64,000 nucleotides of DNA, from NCBI GenBank assembly GCA_964425695.1, contig CAYRNF010000001.1:1-64000 (forward strand), given 5' to 3'. The notes below the pieces were generated by a model. The model saw only the letters and a program-made list of their open reading frames with translations, ran no database searches and was not told where the DNA came from. This document shows, in pieces, positions 25,393 through 35,254 of the stretch (positions are counted from its first letter, which is position 1; the number at the start of each line of letters is the position of its first letter). The position numbers and the translations under genes were made by a program. The DNA is from JAKPBU01 sp964425695 (lineage in GTDB: Bacteria; Pseudomonadota; Gammaproteobacteria; Xanthomonadales; Xanthomonadaceae).

Positions 25393-28300
25393 ATGCGCAC
25401 GATGCCGCCAGCGCCGGACTTCCGCCTCTACCACTCCAACGCGCTCGACGTGCTGGCGGGCCTGCTGGCCGATGAACTGCGCACGCCGGCGCCCGGGCAA
25501 CCGCTGCTCGCCCCCGATACCGTCCTGATCCCGCAGGTGGCGATGCGGCGCTGGCTGCAGGCCACGCTCGCGCGTCAGCACGGCATTGCCGCCAACCTCG
25601 AATTCCTCACCCCTGGCGAGTTCGTCGCGCGCGCGCTGGATGCCAACCTGGGCGCAACCGAAGACGACCTGGACCTGGACAGCCTGCACTGGCGCCTGCA
25701 CGCCGCGCTGTCCGATCCGGCGCTGCTGGCGCAGCCGGCCATGGCACAGCTGGCCGCGTACCTGGCCGGCAACGATCCGCTCAAGCCGTGGGCGCTGGCC
25801 GGCGAGCTGGCGAATGTCTTCAACAAGTACCAGGCGTGGCGGCGCGACTGGCTGCTGCGTTGGGACGGGGGCGCGGATCCGGACGACCCGCAGGCCATCC
25901 TGTGGCGCCGCGTCGCAAACGGCCGCATGCACCGCGCGCGGCGCATCCAGGCCTATCTCGCACGCTTCGCCGAAGGCGATGCGCTGCCTGCGGGCCTGCC
26001 CGCGCGGCTGTTCGCGTTCGGCACGCTCAACATCTCGCCCGACGTGCTGCGCGTGCTCGCCACGCAGTCGCGCGTGGGCACGCTGCACTTCTACCTGCCC
26101 ACGCCCACCAAGCATTACTGGGGCGACCTGCAGTCCCTCGGCGCGCGCCTGCGCGCAGGCGCAGATCCGTTCGCGCACGGCGACAGCGAAAACCCGCTGC
26201 TGCGCGACTGGGGCGCGGCCGGCAAGGACTTCATGGCGCTGCTGGGCAGTTACGAGGTGGTGCATCCCTCCGGCGAGATCGCCGCCTACGCCGATCCCGC
26301 CGAAGCCGACAGCGCTGGCCTGCTGCAGCGCATGCAGACCGACCTGTTCCATCGCCGCGCGACCCCTTCGGCCCGCACGCGTGAGCACGTGGACGCCGCC
26401 GATCCCAGCCTGCAGTTCCACGCCTGCCACACCCGCCTGCGCGAGCTGCAGGTGCTGCACGACCGCCTGCGCGCCCTGCTGGAAGACACACGCTTCGATC
26501 CGACGCTGCAGCCGCGCGACATCGCGGTGCTGGCGCCGGACATCGATCCGTACGTGCCGTACCTCGATGCGGTGTTCGGCGCCGACGGCCAAGGCGGCTT
26601 CGCCATTCCGTATGCGCTCGCCGACGCCAGTCCGCTGGCGGGCGAACCGCTGGCCGACGTGTTCCTGCGCCTGCTGGCGCTGCCGGTGGCGCGCTTCGGG
26701 CTGGAGGAAACGCTGGACCTGCTCGCCAGTCCGCCCCTGGCCGAAGCCGCGGGGCTCGATGCCGCCGACTTCGAACGCCTGCACGGCTGGCTGCATGCCG
26801 CCGGCGCGCGCTGGGGGATCGATGCGCGGCATCGCGAGAAACAGGGCGCGCCCGCGGACGATGCGTACACGTGGCAGTTCGCGCTGGATCGCCTGCTGCT
26901 GGGTCATGCCAGCGGCAGCGATGACGCCATCGCCGGCGTTGCGCCCTGGCCCGAACTGGAAGGCGGCGCGCTGGCCGCGCTGGATGCACTGCTGCGCCTG
27001 CTGCGCGTGCTCGCGCGCCACGAACGCACGCTGGGCGAGGCCATGCCGCCGGCGCAATGGCGCGAACGCCTGCTCGGCTTGCTCGATGCGCTGCTGCCGC
27101 GGCCACCTTCGACCGCCAGCGGACAGCGCGCGCTGGATCGGCTGCGCACGCTGATCGACGACTTCGCCAAGCAGGCGCACAAGGCCGGCTTCGACGCGCC
27201 GCTGGCGGCCGAGATCGTGCGCGCGCACTTCACCGCGCGGCTCACCGAAGCCGACATCCGCGCGCCGCTGCTCACCGGCGGCGTGAGCTTTGCGCGGATG
27301 GTGCCGATGCGGCTGCTGCCGTTCCGGATGATCTGCCTGCTGGGCATGAACGATGGCGATTTCCCGCGCCGCGACAGCGCCGCCGGCCTCAACCGGCTGA
27401 CTGCGGAACTCGGTACAGACAGACGCCGCCACGGCGACCGCTCCACCCGCGACGACGACCGCTACCTGTTCCTGCAACTGTTCTCCGCGGCGCAGGACGT
27501 GTTCTACACCAGCTGGCTCGGCGCGGACCCGCGCGACGGCAGCGCGCGCGAACCGTCCGCGCTGGTGTCCGAACTGCTCGCGGCCGCGGCCGACTACCAC
27601 GCGCAACCGGACCAAGCCGCGCGCGCGCTGGTGCTGCGGCATCCGCTGCAGCCGTTCTCGCCCGCGGCCTTCGGTGCCGAAGATCCGCGGCTTTTCAGCT
27701 ATCGCGGCCACTGGCATCCCGCCGCGGGTCGGCTGTCCGGCGCGCGCGCTGCGTTGCCGCCTTGGCTTGACGCGGCGAGCGCACTCGCCGCGCCCGTGGA
27801 AACCGAAACCGATCTGCCGCTCGACGCGTTGCGCCGTTTCCTGCAGGCACCGGCCGAGCAGTTCCTGCGCCAGCGCCTGGGGTTGCGCCTGCCGGAGCTG
27901 GACGCCGCCGCGGACGATCTCGAGCCGCTGCAGGCCCCCGGCGGCGGGCTGGAACGCATGGCGCTGCAGCGCGCGGTGTTCGATGCACTGCTGGCAGGCC
28001 ACGATGCGTCCGCAATGCAGGCCGCGCTGCGCGCGCGCGGGCTGCTGCCGTCCGGTCCGCTGGGTGCGCGTGCGCTCGCGCAGGTCATGCAGGAGGTCAC
28101 GCCCTACGCGCAGGCGTTCGCGCAGTGGCGCGGCGATGGCGTGGCGGGCTCGCTGCCGGTCGAAGTCGACATCGACGGCGTGCGCGTGCATGGCCGCCTC
28201 GCCGACGTGTGGCCGCAGGGCATCGCGCGGCTGCGCTTCGGCACGCCCAACGCCACGTCGTCGATCCGTCACGGGCTGGACTGGCTGCTCGCCAGCGCGG

Positions 28301-28740
28301 CCGGCATTGCGCTGCCGCTGGTCGAAGTGCAGGACGATGGCGACGTCGGCATCGACGCGCATGTGCGCCAGCCGCTTGCGCCCGGGGCGGCGCGCGATGC
28401 CTTGCGCGCGCTGCTGGCGCTGCAGCGCGAGGGCCTGCAGCGTCCGCTGCCGTTCGCGCCGCACAGCGCTTGGGATCTGTTCGTCAGCGCCACGGAACCT
28501 GACCGCGGCGTGCGCAACGCCGCCAACCGCTGGCGCGGCAGCGAACGCAGCTGGGCCGAAGGTAGTAGCGAAGCCCTGCGGCTGGCGCTGCGCGGCCGCG
28601 ATCCGTTTGCCGATGCGGACACGCTGCGCGAGTTCGCGCGCGTGGCCGGCATCGTGTTCGGCACGGTCACCGCGGGTATGCCTGTGTCCATTGCGCTGGA
28701 CAACGCCACCGTGCCGGACGACGCGGAGGACGACGCATGA
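25393..28740 (+). CDS. recC: Exodeoxyribonuclease V gamma subunit RecC
   Basis: About 1115 residues, the normal RecC size. It opens FRLYHSNALDVLAGLLADELR and has RecC-typical blocks LIPQVAMRRWLQ, LAGELANVFNKYQAWRRDWL, LFAFGTLNISPDVLRVLA and RMICLLGMNDGDFPRRDSAAGLNRL. RecC has inactive helicase and nuclease folds; it splits the duplex and scans for Chi in the RecBCD complex. The ATG at 25393 or 25402 are both possible; upstream in-frame residues look non-coding. Its stop overlaps the recB start (ATGA, 28737-28740). Confidence 0.95.
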   Translation: MRTMPPAPDFRLYHSNALDVLAGLLADELRTPAPGQPLLAPDTVLIPQVAMRRWLQATLARQHGIAANLEFLTPGEFVARALDANLGATEDDLDLDSLHWRLHAALSDPALLAQPAMAQLAAYLAGNDPLKPWALAGELANVFNKYQAWRRDWLLRWDGGADPDDPQAILWRRVANGRMHRARRIQAYLARFAEGDALPAGLPARLFAFGTLNISPDVLRVLATQSRVGTLHFYLPTPTKHYWGDLQSLGARLRAGADPFAHGDSENPLLRDWGAAGKDFMALLGSYEVVHPSGEIAAYADPAEADSAGLLQRMQTDLFHRRATPSARTREHVDAADPSLQFHACHTRLRELQVLHDRLRALLEDTRFDPTLQPRDIAVLAPDIDPYVPYLDAVFGADGQGGFAIPYALADASPLAGEPLADVFLRLLALPVARFGLEETLDLLASPPLAEAAGLDAADFERLHGWLHAAGARWGIDARHREKQGAPADDAYTWQFALDRLLLGHASGSDDAIAGVAPWPELEGGALAALDALLRLLRVLARHERTLGEAMPPAQWRERLLGLLDALLPRPPSTASGQRALDRLRTLIDDFAKQAHKAGFDAPLAAEIVRAHFTARLTEADIRAPLLTGGVSFARMVPMRLLPFRMICLLGMNDGDFPRRDSAAGLNRLTAELGTDRRRHGDRSTRDDDRYLFLQLFSAAQDVFYTSWLGADPRDGSAREPSALVSELLAAAADYHAQPDQAARALVLRHPLQPFSPAAFGAEDPRLFSYRGHWHPAAGRLSGARAALPPWLDAASALAAPVETETDLPLDALRRFLQAPAEQFLRQRLGLRLPELDAAADDLEPLQAPGGGLERMALQRAVFDALLAGHDASAMQAALRARGLLPSGPLGARALAQVMQEVTPYAQAFAQWRGDGVAGSLPVEVDIDGVRVHGRLADVWPQGIARLRFGTPNATSSIRHGLDWLLASAAGIALPLVEVQDDGDVGIDAHVRQPLAPGAARDALRALLALQREGLQRPLPFAPHSAWDLFVSATEPDRGVRNAANRWRGSERSWAEGSSEALRLALRGRDPFADADTLREFARVAGIVFGTVTAGMPVSIALDNATVPDDAEDDA

Positions 28741-31700
28741 CCGCCGCCGAGCGCGATCCCTGGCTCGACCAGCCGCTGCATGGCGTGCAGCTGATCGAAG
28801 CCAGCGCCGGCACCGGCAAGACGTTCACCCTGGCCACGCTGGTGACGCGCCTGGTGGTGGAGCGCGGCCTGCGCATCGGCGAGATCCTGGCGGTGACCTT
28901 TACCGAGGCGGCCACGCAGGAACTGCGCAAGCGCATCCGCGAGCGCCTGCAGCGCACGCTAGACCTGATCGATGCGCCGCCTTCGGAAGACGACAGCGCC
29001 GAAGCGCGGCTGACCCATCAACTGCTGCAGGCGCATCGCGAACGCGATGAAGAGAACGATGACGCGCTGCGCCGCCGCCTGCGCCAGGCAACGCTGGAAA
29101 TCGACCTCGCCGCCATCTTCACCATCCACGGCTTCTGCGCGCGCGTGCTGCGCGAGCACGCGCTGGAGTCGGGCCACGGCTTCGACGCACCCACGCTGCT
29201 CGCCAACGACCGCGACCTGCGCGCAGAGCTCGCCGCGGACCTGTGGCGCAGCCACGCGCGCGATGCGGACGCGGCGGAAGACCTGGGCACGCTGTGGCCA
29301 GGTCACGCGGCCATGGCCGACGACCTGCGCCTGCTGCTGCGCGAGCCGGTGCTGCTGCCGCCTGCGGGCGATGCCAGCGGCGTCGAAGCCGCGCAGCGCG
29401 CAGTCGTGGACGCGCAGGACGCGCTGCGCGCCCTCTGGCATGCGCAAGGCGAAGCGTTCCTGGATGCGCTGGCTTCGGCCATCGATGCAGACGTGATGAA
29501 CCGCAACAGCTACAGGCGCGAATGGCTCGCCGACCTGCGCCATTGGCTGCACGGCTTCGCCGTGGAAGGCGTGTTCACAGGCGACCCGCACCCGAAGCTG
29601 GAGAAGCTCACCGCCGAGGCGCTGGAGAAGGGCACCAAGAAGGACCACAAGGGCAAGACGCCCGCGTCGCCGATGAGTCACGCGGTCGCGGTCTATCTCG
29701 CAGCGGTCAGCCAGCTGGAAAGCGCAAAGGCATCGCGCCGCGCAAACCTGCTGCACCGCATCCGCGAGGACGCCCGCACCCGCCTGGCCACGCTCAAGCA
29801 GCAGCGCCGCCTGCAGACCTACGACGACATGATCGACGGCGTGGCCGATGCGCTGGAAGGCGAGGGCGGCGCCGCGCTCGCCGGGCGCCTGCGCGCGCAG
29901 TACCGCGTCGCGCTGGTCGATGAGTTCCAGGACACCGACGCGCGCCAATGGGCCATCTTCCAGCGCGTCTTCGGCCACGACAGCGACGCGCCTGCGCTGT
30001 TCCTGATCGGCGACCCCAAGCAGGCCATCTACGGCTTCCGCGGCGGCGACGTGCACACCTATCTCGCTGCGGCCGACATCGCCGAGTCGGCGCCGGCCCT
30101 GTCGCAGAACTTTCGTTCCCGCCCCGGCGTGCTCGCGGCCATCGCCGCGCTCTACGCGCAGGCAGGCGAAACCGCCTTCGTCGATCCACGCATCGGCTTC
30201 CGACACGTCGATCCCGGCGGCAAGCGGCAAGACGGCGATTTCATCCGCGACGGCAAACCGGCGCCCGCACTGACGCTCTGGCAGGCGCCGCCGTCCGCCG
30301 ACACGGACGCGAAGGGCAACCCGAAGCCGCACGGCGCGCCGCGGTCGCGCGAGCTGGCCACCCAGGCTTGCGTCGCCGCGATCCACGCGGTGCTGTCCGA
30401 TGCGCGCGCCGGCAAGGCAACGATCAACGACAGACCCGTGCAACCCGGCGACATCGCCGTGCTGGTGCGTTCGCATCGCGAAGCCACGCTGATCCAGCAG
30501 GCGCTGGCGCTGGTCGGCATCGCCGCGGTGGCCGCCGGCAAGCAAAGCCTGTTCGCCACCGGTGAAGCGCGCGACGTGCACGCGCTGCTGCTGGCCCTGC
30601 TGCACAGCGGCGACGACGGCCGCTTGCGCACCGCGCTGTCCACGGTACTGGTCGGCGTGGATGCGCTCGGGATCGATCAGCTCGAAGAAGACGCTGATCT
30701 GCATCGCGACTGGCAGCAGCGCGCCATGGCCTGGCGCGAACGCCTGCTGCGCGGCGGTCCGCTCGCCCTGGTGAGCGACCTGTGCGCGACCCAGGCCGAA
30801 CGCCTGCTCGGCCTGCTCGACGGCGAACGCCGCATGAGCAACTACCTGCAGCTCGCCGAGCTGCTGCAGGAAGCGCAGGCCGGCACGCTCGGCCTGCATG
30901 GCCTGGTCGACTGGCTGGGCCAGCGCATCGCCAGCGCCGACAGCAACGACGAGGCGCAGCTGCTGCGGCTGGAATCCGATGCGCGCCGCGTGCAGATCGT
31001 CACCCTGCACAAGAGCAAGGGCCTGGAATACCCGCTGGTGTTCCTGCCGTTCGTGGGCATCGGCCGCAACGAGGCGTCGCCGGGCCGCTGCTGCGTGGTG
31101 CACGACCCGCACGATGGCCGCTGCCTGCAGTGGAAGCTTGGCGATGCGACGCAATGGAAAGCCGCCGGCGACGCGTGGAAGATCGACCAGCGCGCCGAAG
31201 ACGCGCGCCTGCTCTACGTGGGCCTGACCCGCGCCGAACACGCGCTGTGGATCGCCAGCGGTCCCTTCTTCGCGCACGACAGGACCGCGTTGCATCCGAT
31301 GCTGGGCGATGCCGAAGCGCTGACCCGCGCCGGCATCGTGTTCGACCACGGCACGCCGCCCGCGCAGCTGCCGCGCCTGCAAGCCGACGCCGACACCGTC
31401 ATCCCGCCCGCGCGCAGCGCCACGCGCCGGCTCACCCACGACTGGTGGGTCTACAGCTTCAGCCAGCTGGCCAGGGCCGATGCCGGCATCGAAACCGCCA
31501 GCGCCGCGACACTGCCCGCCAGCGGCGGCAACGACGAACCCGATGCCGTCGACGAGATCGCCGTGGATACCGGTTTCGACGCGCGCTTTAGCGGCAACCG
31601 CTACGGCGTGGCCCTGCACGCGGCGCTGGAACATGCGGACTTCGCCGCCTGGCGCGACTGGCAGGCAGGCGAGGCCGCGCCCGCCGACGAAGCCCGCGTC

Positions 31701-32375
31701 ATCGCCGACGCGCTGGCGCAGGAAGGCTACGGCGCGGACGTGCTGGACGACGGCATCGCGCTGACCACGCAGCTCGTCGGCCAGACGCTCACCGTCGCGC
31801 TGCCCGAAGGCGTGCGCCTGTGCGACGTGCCCGCCGCGCAGCGCCGCGCAGAGATCGAATTCCAGTTCTCGCTGCGCACCACGCAGGTCGATGCGCTGCT
31901 GCAGCTGCTGCACGCGCACGGCGTGGTGCGCGAGCGCCACGGCTTCGGCCTGCGCCAGCGGCTGGAAGGCCTGATGACCGGCCTGATCGACCTGACCTAC
32001 GTGCACGCCGGCCGGTGGTACGTGCTCGACTACAAATCCAACCGCCTGCCTGCCTACGACGCGCCCAGCCTGCAGCGCGCGATGGCGCACAGCGAGTACG
32101 ACCTGCAGGCGCTCATCTACACGCTGGCGCTGCACCGCTGGCTGCGCTTCCGCCTGCGCGATGGCTACGATTACGCGCACGACTTCGGCGGCATCCGCTA
32201 TGTGTTCTGCCGCGGGCTGGATGCGCAGCGCCACGACTCGCCGGGCATCCACGCGCAACGCTTCGCGCCGGAACTCGTCGACGCGCTGGACGCGCTGTTC
32301 GGCACCGAGGCGCCCGCACCACATCGCGCCAGTCGCTGGTCTGAAGGCGCGGCACGCACGGAGGCACGGCCATGA
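28737..32375 (+). CDS. recB: Exodeoxyribonuclease V beta subunit RecB
   Basis: A 1212-residue UvrD-type 3'-5' helicase plus nuclease. Walker A lies at about residues 22-29 (EASAGTGKTFTLATL), motif II is VALVDEFQDTD, and motif VI is ARLLYVGLTRAEHALW. The C-terminal nuclease domain has GLIDLTYVH (Asp near 1085) and the catalytic YVLDYKSNRL (D and K near 1097-1099). With RecC and RecD it resects double-strand ends and loads RecA. It overlaps both neighbours by 4 bp, giving the order recC-recB-recD. Confidence 0.96.
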   Translation: MTAAERDPWLDQPLHGVQLIEASAGTGKTFTLATLVTRLVVERGLRIGEILAVTFTEAATQELRKRIRERLQRTLDLIDAPPSEDDSAEARLTHQLLQAHRERDEENDDALRRRLRQATLEIDLAAIFTIHGFCARVLREHALESGHGFDAPTLLANDRDLRAELAADLWRSHARDADAAEDLGTLWPGHAAMADDLRLLLREPVLLPPAGDASGVEAAQRAVVDAQDALRALWHAQGEAFLDALASAIDADVMNRNSYRREWLADLRHWLHGFAVEGVFTGDPHPKLEKLTAEALEKGTKKDHKGKTPASPMSHAVAVYLAAVSQLESAKASRRANLLHRIREDARTRLATLKQQRRLQTYDDMIDGVADALEGEGGAALAGRLRAQYRVALVDEFQDTDARQWAIFQRVFGHDSDAPALFLIGDPKQAIYGFRGGDVHTYLAAADIAESAPALSQNFRSRPGVLAAIAALYAQAGETAFVDPRIGFRHVDPGGKRQDGDFIRDGKPAPALTLWQAPPSADTDAKGNPKPHGAPRSRELATQACVAAIHAVLSDARAGKATINDRPVQPGDIAVLVRSHREATLIQQALALVGIAAVAAGKQSLFATGEARDVHALLLALLHSGDDGRLRTALSTVLVGVDALGIDQLEEDADLHRDWQQRAMAWRERLLRGGPLALVSDLCATQAERLLGLLDGERRMSNYLQLAELLQEAQAGTLGLHGLVDWLGQRIASADSNDEAQLLRLESDARRVQIVTLHKSKGLEYPLVFLPFVGIGRNEASPGRCCVVHDPHDGRCLQWKLGDATQWKAAGDAWKIDQRAEDARLLYVGLTRAEHALWIASGPFFAHDRTALHPMLGDAEALTRAGIVFDHGTPPAQLPRLQADADTVIPPARSATRRLTHDWWVYSFSQLARADAGIETASAATLPASGGNDEPDAVDEIAVDTGFDARFSGNRYGVALHAALEHADFAAWRDWQAGEAAPADEARVIADALAQEGYGADVLDDGIALTTQLVGQTLTVALPEGVRLCDVPAAQRRAEIEFQFSLRTTQVDALLQLLHAHGVVRERHGFGLRQRLEGLMTGLIDLTYVHAGRWYVLDYKSNRLPAYDAPSLQRAMAHSEYDLQALIYTLALHRWLRFRLRDGYDYAHDFGGIRYVFCRGLDAQRHDSPGIHAQRFAPELVDALDALFGTEAPAPHRASRWSEGAARTEARP

Positions 32376-34327
32376 GCCTGCTGCGCGCCCTGCAACAGGC
32401 CGGCGTGCTGCGCACGCTGGACGATGCGCTGGCCAACACGCTGCGCCGGCTCGATCCGGACACGCCGGACGACGTGCTGGCCGCCGCCGCGCTGGCCTCG
32501 CTCGCGGTCGCCAACGGCCACGCCGGCTTCGCGCCCGCATCGCCGCGTACGCTGGTGGATCTCGACATCGCCTGGCCCGATGCTGCCGCCTGGACGCAGC
32601 AACTCGCCGCATCGCCCTTCGTCGCCACGCCGCAATCACTCGCGGACGAAGCCGCCGCCGCACCGCTGGTGCTCGAACACGGCGCGCACGGCCACGCCCT
32701 GCTGTACCTGCGCCGCTACCGCGAGTACGAGCGCCGCCTGGCCGCGCAGCTGCAGCGCATCGCCGCGCAGTCCATGCACGGCGATCTCGCAGCGCTGGCG
32801 CCCGTCTTCGCCACGCTGTTCCCCAGCGGCACCGCGGACCCGCACCAGGCCCGCGCCGCCGCGCTGGCCCTGCGCCGCGCGCTGCTGCTGGTCACCGGCG
32901 GCCCCGGCACCGGCAAAACCACCACCATCGCCCGCCTGCTGTTGCTGCGCATCGCGCAGGCGCAGCACGCCGGTCATGCGCCGCCGCGCATCGCCTTGGC
33001 CGCGCCCACCGGCCGCGCCGCCGAACGCATGGCCGAAAGCCTGCGCCGCGCCGCCACGCAGATTCACGCCCTCGGCATCGACCCCGCGCTGCTCGCCGCG
33101 CTGCCCACCGACGCCAGCACCCTGCACCGCCTGCTCGGCACCGTGCCGGACTCGCCGCGCTTCCGCCACCACGCCGACCACCCGCTCACCTACGACATCG
33201 TGGTGGTGGACGAGGCCTCCATGGTCGACCTGCCGCTCATGTGCAAGCTCGCCGAAGCCGTTGGCGTCGGCGCGCAGCCGGCTTCTACCCAGCTCATCCT
33301 GCTTGGCGACCCCGACCAGCTGCCCTCGGTCGAAGCCGGCGATGTGCTGGCCGCCATCCTCGCCGCCGCAAGCCAAGGCGATGCCTTGTCCGAAGACGAC
33401 GCGCTCGCGCTACAGCCGCTCCTCGGCGATGCCCTCGCGAATCCCCGTCATCCCCGCGCAGGCGGGGACCCAAGGACGTCCGACACTGCGCACGCCACGT
33501 CCATGCGCCCCCGCCTGCGCGGGGGTGACGACGCGCAGACGCACGGCCACCCCGCGCACGTCTTGCACAACACCCGCGTCCACCTCCAACGCGGCTGGCG
33601 CCAGAACGAAGCCCTGCACCTCGCCCCCTTGGCCGAAGCCGTGCGCAACGGCGATGCCAGCACCGCGCTCGCCCTGCTGCGCGGCGGCACCCTCGACAAC
33701 GTGCATTTCCACGAAGGCGTGGACGATCCGCTGCAGGCGCACCCCGCGCTGCTCGCCCACTGGCGCACGCTCGCCACGCACACCGACCCGGCCGACGCCC
33801 TGCGCCAGGCCAACCGCCTGCGCCTGCTCACCGCCGTGCGTGAAGGCGCGCAGGGCGCGCGCGGCCTCAACGCCCGCATCGAAGCCGCACTCTCCGGCCG
33901 CCGCATCGGCACCCCGCCCGCGTGGTTCCCCGGCCGCCTGCTGCTCATCACCCAGAACAGCTACCGCCACGGCCTGTTCAACGGCGACGTGGGCATCTGC
34001 CTGCCGGACGACACCGGCACCCCGCTGGCCTGGTTCCCCGGCGAAGGCCGCGACACCGTGCGCGCCTTCCACCCCGCCGCACTGCCCGCGCACGCGTCCG
34101 CTTTCGCCATGACCGTGCACAAGGCGCAGGGCAGCGAGTTCGACGAAGTGTGGCTGCAGCTCCCCCGCACCGACAGCCGCGTGCTCAGCCGCGAGCTGGT
34201 CTACACCGGCCTGACGCGTGCGCGCAGCGTGATGCATGTCGCGGGGAGTGCGGAGGTGATCGCGGCGGCGCTGGGGCGGCATGCGGGGAGGGTTTCGGGG
34301 TTGGGGTGGAGGTTGGGACGAATCTGA
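32372..34327 (+). CDS. recD: Exodeoxyribonuclease V alpha subunit RecD, with an in-frame repeat insertion
   Basis: A 651-residue SF1B 5'-3' helicase: Walker A near residue 174 (VTGGPGTGKTTTIARLL), motif II DIVVVDEASMVD, motif V/VI FAMTVHKAQGSEFDEVW and ELVYTGLTRAR. Between the conserved helicase blocks, about residues 357-391 (HPRAGGDPRTSDTAHA...RPRLRGGDD) are the translation of a palindromic repeat at 33447-33529. The frame stays open and all downstream motifs are intact, so the protein is probably functional. The insert falls before the motif HVLHNTRVHLQRGWRQNE, likely in a surface loop. hamA begins 9 nt after its stop. Confidence 0.95.
   Translation: MSLLRALQQAGVLRTLDDALANTLRRLDPDTPDDVLAAAALASLAVANGHAGFAPASPRTLVDLDIAWPDAAAWTQQLAASPFVATPQSLADEAAAAPLVLEHGAHGHALLYLRRYREYERRLAAQLQRIAAQSMHGDLAALAPVFATLFPSGTADPHQARAAALALRRALLLVTGGPGTGKTTTIARLLLLRIAQAQHAGHAPPRIALAAPTGRAAERMAESLRRAATQIHALGIDPALLAALPTDASTLHRLLGTVPDSPRFRHHADHPLTYDIVVVDEASMVDLPLMCKLAEAVGVGAQPASTQLILLGDPDQLPSVEAGDVLAAILAAASQGDALSEDDALALQPLLGDALANPRHPRAGGDPRTSDTAHATSMRPRLRGGDDAQTHGHPAHVLHNTRVHLQRGWRQNEALHLAPLAEAVRNGDASTALALLRGGTLDNVHFHEGVDDPLQAHPALLAHWRTLATHTDPADALRQANRLRLLTAVREGAQGARGLNARIEAALSGRRIGTPPAWFPGRLLLITQNSYRHGLFNGDVGICLPDDTGTPLAWFPGEGRDTVRAFHPAALPAHASAFAMTVHKAQGSEFDEVWLQLPRTDSRVLSRELVYTGLTRARSVMHVAGSAEVIAAALGRHAGRVSGLGWRLGRI
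33447..33529. repeat. 83-bp palindromic repeat (family A) inside recD
   Basis: Two 33-bp arms, 33447-33479 and 33497-33529, are inverted repeats differing at only a few positions; both hold CCCCGCGCAGGCGGGG and end inward with GGACGT. The element matches the one between mlaE and mlaD in arm sequence and layout but has a shorter centre. It is read through in frame as part of RecD. Confidence 0.9.
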
Positions 34328-34336
34328 GGCCTGAAC

Positions 34337-35254
34337 GTGCCGCAGTGTGTTGGAGCAGTCGGCACCACCGATGTTTCTTACGCTAGGCTTTCAAAGCGTC
34401 TCAATCTCACAGCCTGCGAAAAGCCGATGCTAGAAGCAATCGTCCACGACTTGACGGATCACAGATCAGCGACGGGACTTTGTGCCGGGTTCGAGCTCAA
34501 GGAATGGCGCACCAAGCTCCTCGCCGACTATTTGGTGGAATCGCTTCCGGACTTCTGTTTGACCTACAGCGAGTACAAGAGGATCGATCACGACTCGGCC
34601 GTGTCACTTATTCGCCAGGCCGCACGTGCCGTGTACAAGACTCGCAAGTTTAAAAAGCGCGGCGAGTTCGGCGAACTCCTCTTGCATGTTGTGCTTAAGT
34701 CGGTAATGAACACGCTCCCTGCAGTATCAAAGATCTACTACAAGGATGCGGTAAACGATACGGTCAAAGGTTTTGATGCCGTACACGTCGTTGCAAACGA
34801 CCAAGGCCTAGAGCTGTGGCTTGGTGAAGTGAAGTTCTACAGCGACATTGGGAGCGCAATCAGAGATGTAAGCAAGGAACTGGAGGAACACCTTCAAGCC
34901 GATTACCTAAAAAGCGAATTCTTGGCGATCGTAAACAAGATTGACGCAGCATGGCCTCATGCCGATGAGCTAAAAAAACTATTGGACGAGAAGACGTCAC
35001 TAGACCAGGTCTTCAAGGCGTTCTGCATTCCTGTTTTGCTGACCTATGACGGTCCCACGACGGCTAAATACGATGAGTCAAGTGACGCGTACAAGGAGGA
35101 TCTCGTTCAAGAGATCGCAGATATCCGGAAACGATTTGAAGATAGAAACCCGTCCATCCCTCATCGTATCCACTTGTTTCTATTGCCGTTGAAAACTAAA
35201 GAAGCGCTATTGACAGCACTCGATGAAAAGCTAAGAACTTGGCAAAGCATATGA
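34337..35254 (+). CDS. hamA: HamA, DUF1837 nuclease of a Hachiman anti-phage system
   Basis: A 305-residue protein with the DUF1837 layout. A PD-(D/E)xK-like core is visible: GEFGE at 109-113, KGFDAVH at 144-150 (Asp147), and GEVKFY at 163-168 (Glu164, Lys166), the D...ExK catalytic pattern. In characterised Hachiman systems HamA is the effector DNase released when HamB senses abnormal DNA. The GTG at 34337 has GAGG (34326-34329, overlapping the recD stop) as ribosome-binding site; an ATG at 34427 would drop 30 residues. Base composition is far more AT-rich than recD, a sign of transfer. It overlaps hamB by 4 bp. Confidence 0.88.
   Translation: MPQCVGAVGTTDVSYARLSKRLNLTACEKPMLEAIVHDLTDHRSATGLCAGFELKEWRTKLLADYLVESLPDFCLTYSEYKRIDHDSAVSLIRQAARAVYKTRKFKKRGEFGELLLHVVLKSVMNTLPAVSKIYYKDAVNDTVKGFDAVHVVANDQGLELWLGEVKFYSDIGSAIRDVSKELEEHLQADYLKSEFLAIVNKIDAAWPHADELKKLLDEKTSLDQVFKAFCIPVLLTYDGPTTAKYDESSDAYKEDLVQEIADIRKRFEDRNPSIPHRIHLFLLPLKTKEALLTALDEKLRTWQSI

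Noticed and set aside
25072..32663. Very long minus-strand open frames (over 1100 codons) opposite recC and recB
   Set aside because: The plus strand encodes intact, motif-rich RecC and RecB. The minus frames are composition shadows of high-GC codon bias with repetitive Ala/Arg/Gln text and no domain.
33420..33545. recD as a pseudogene broken by a repeat
   Set aside because: The reading frame passes through the repeat without a stop and the later helicase motifs are intact.
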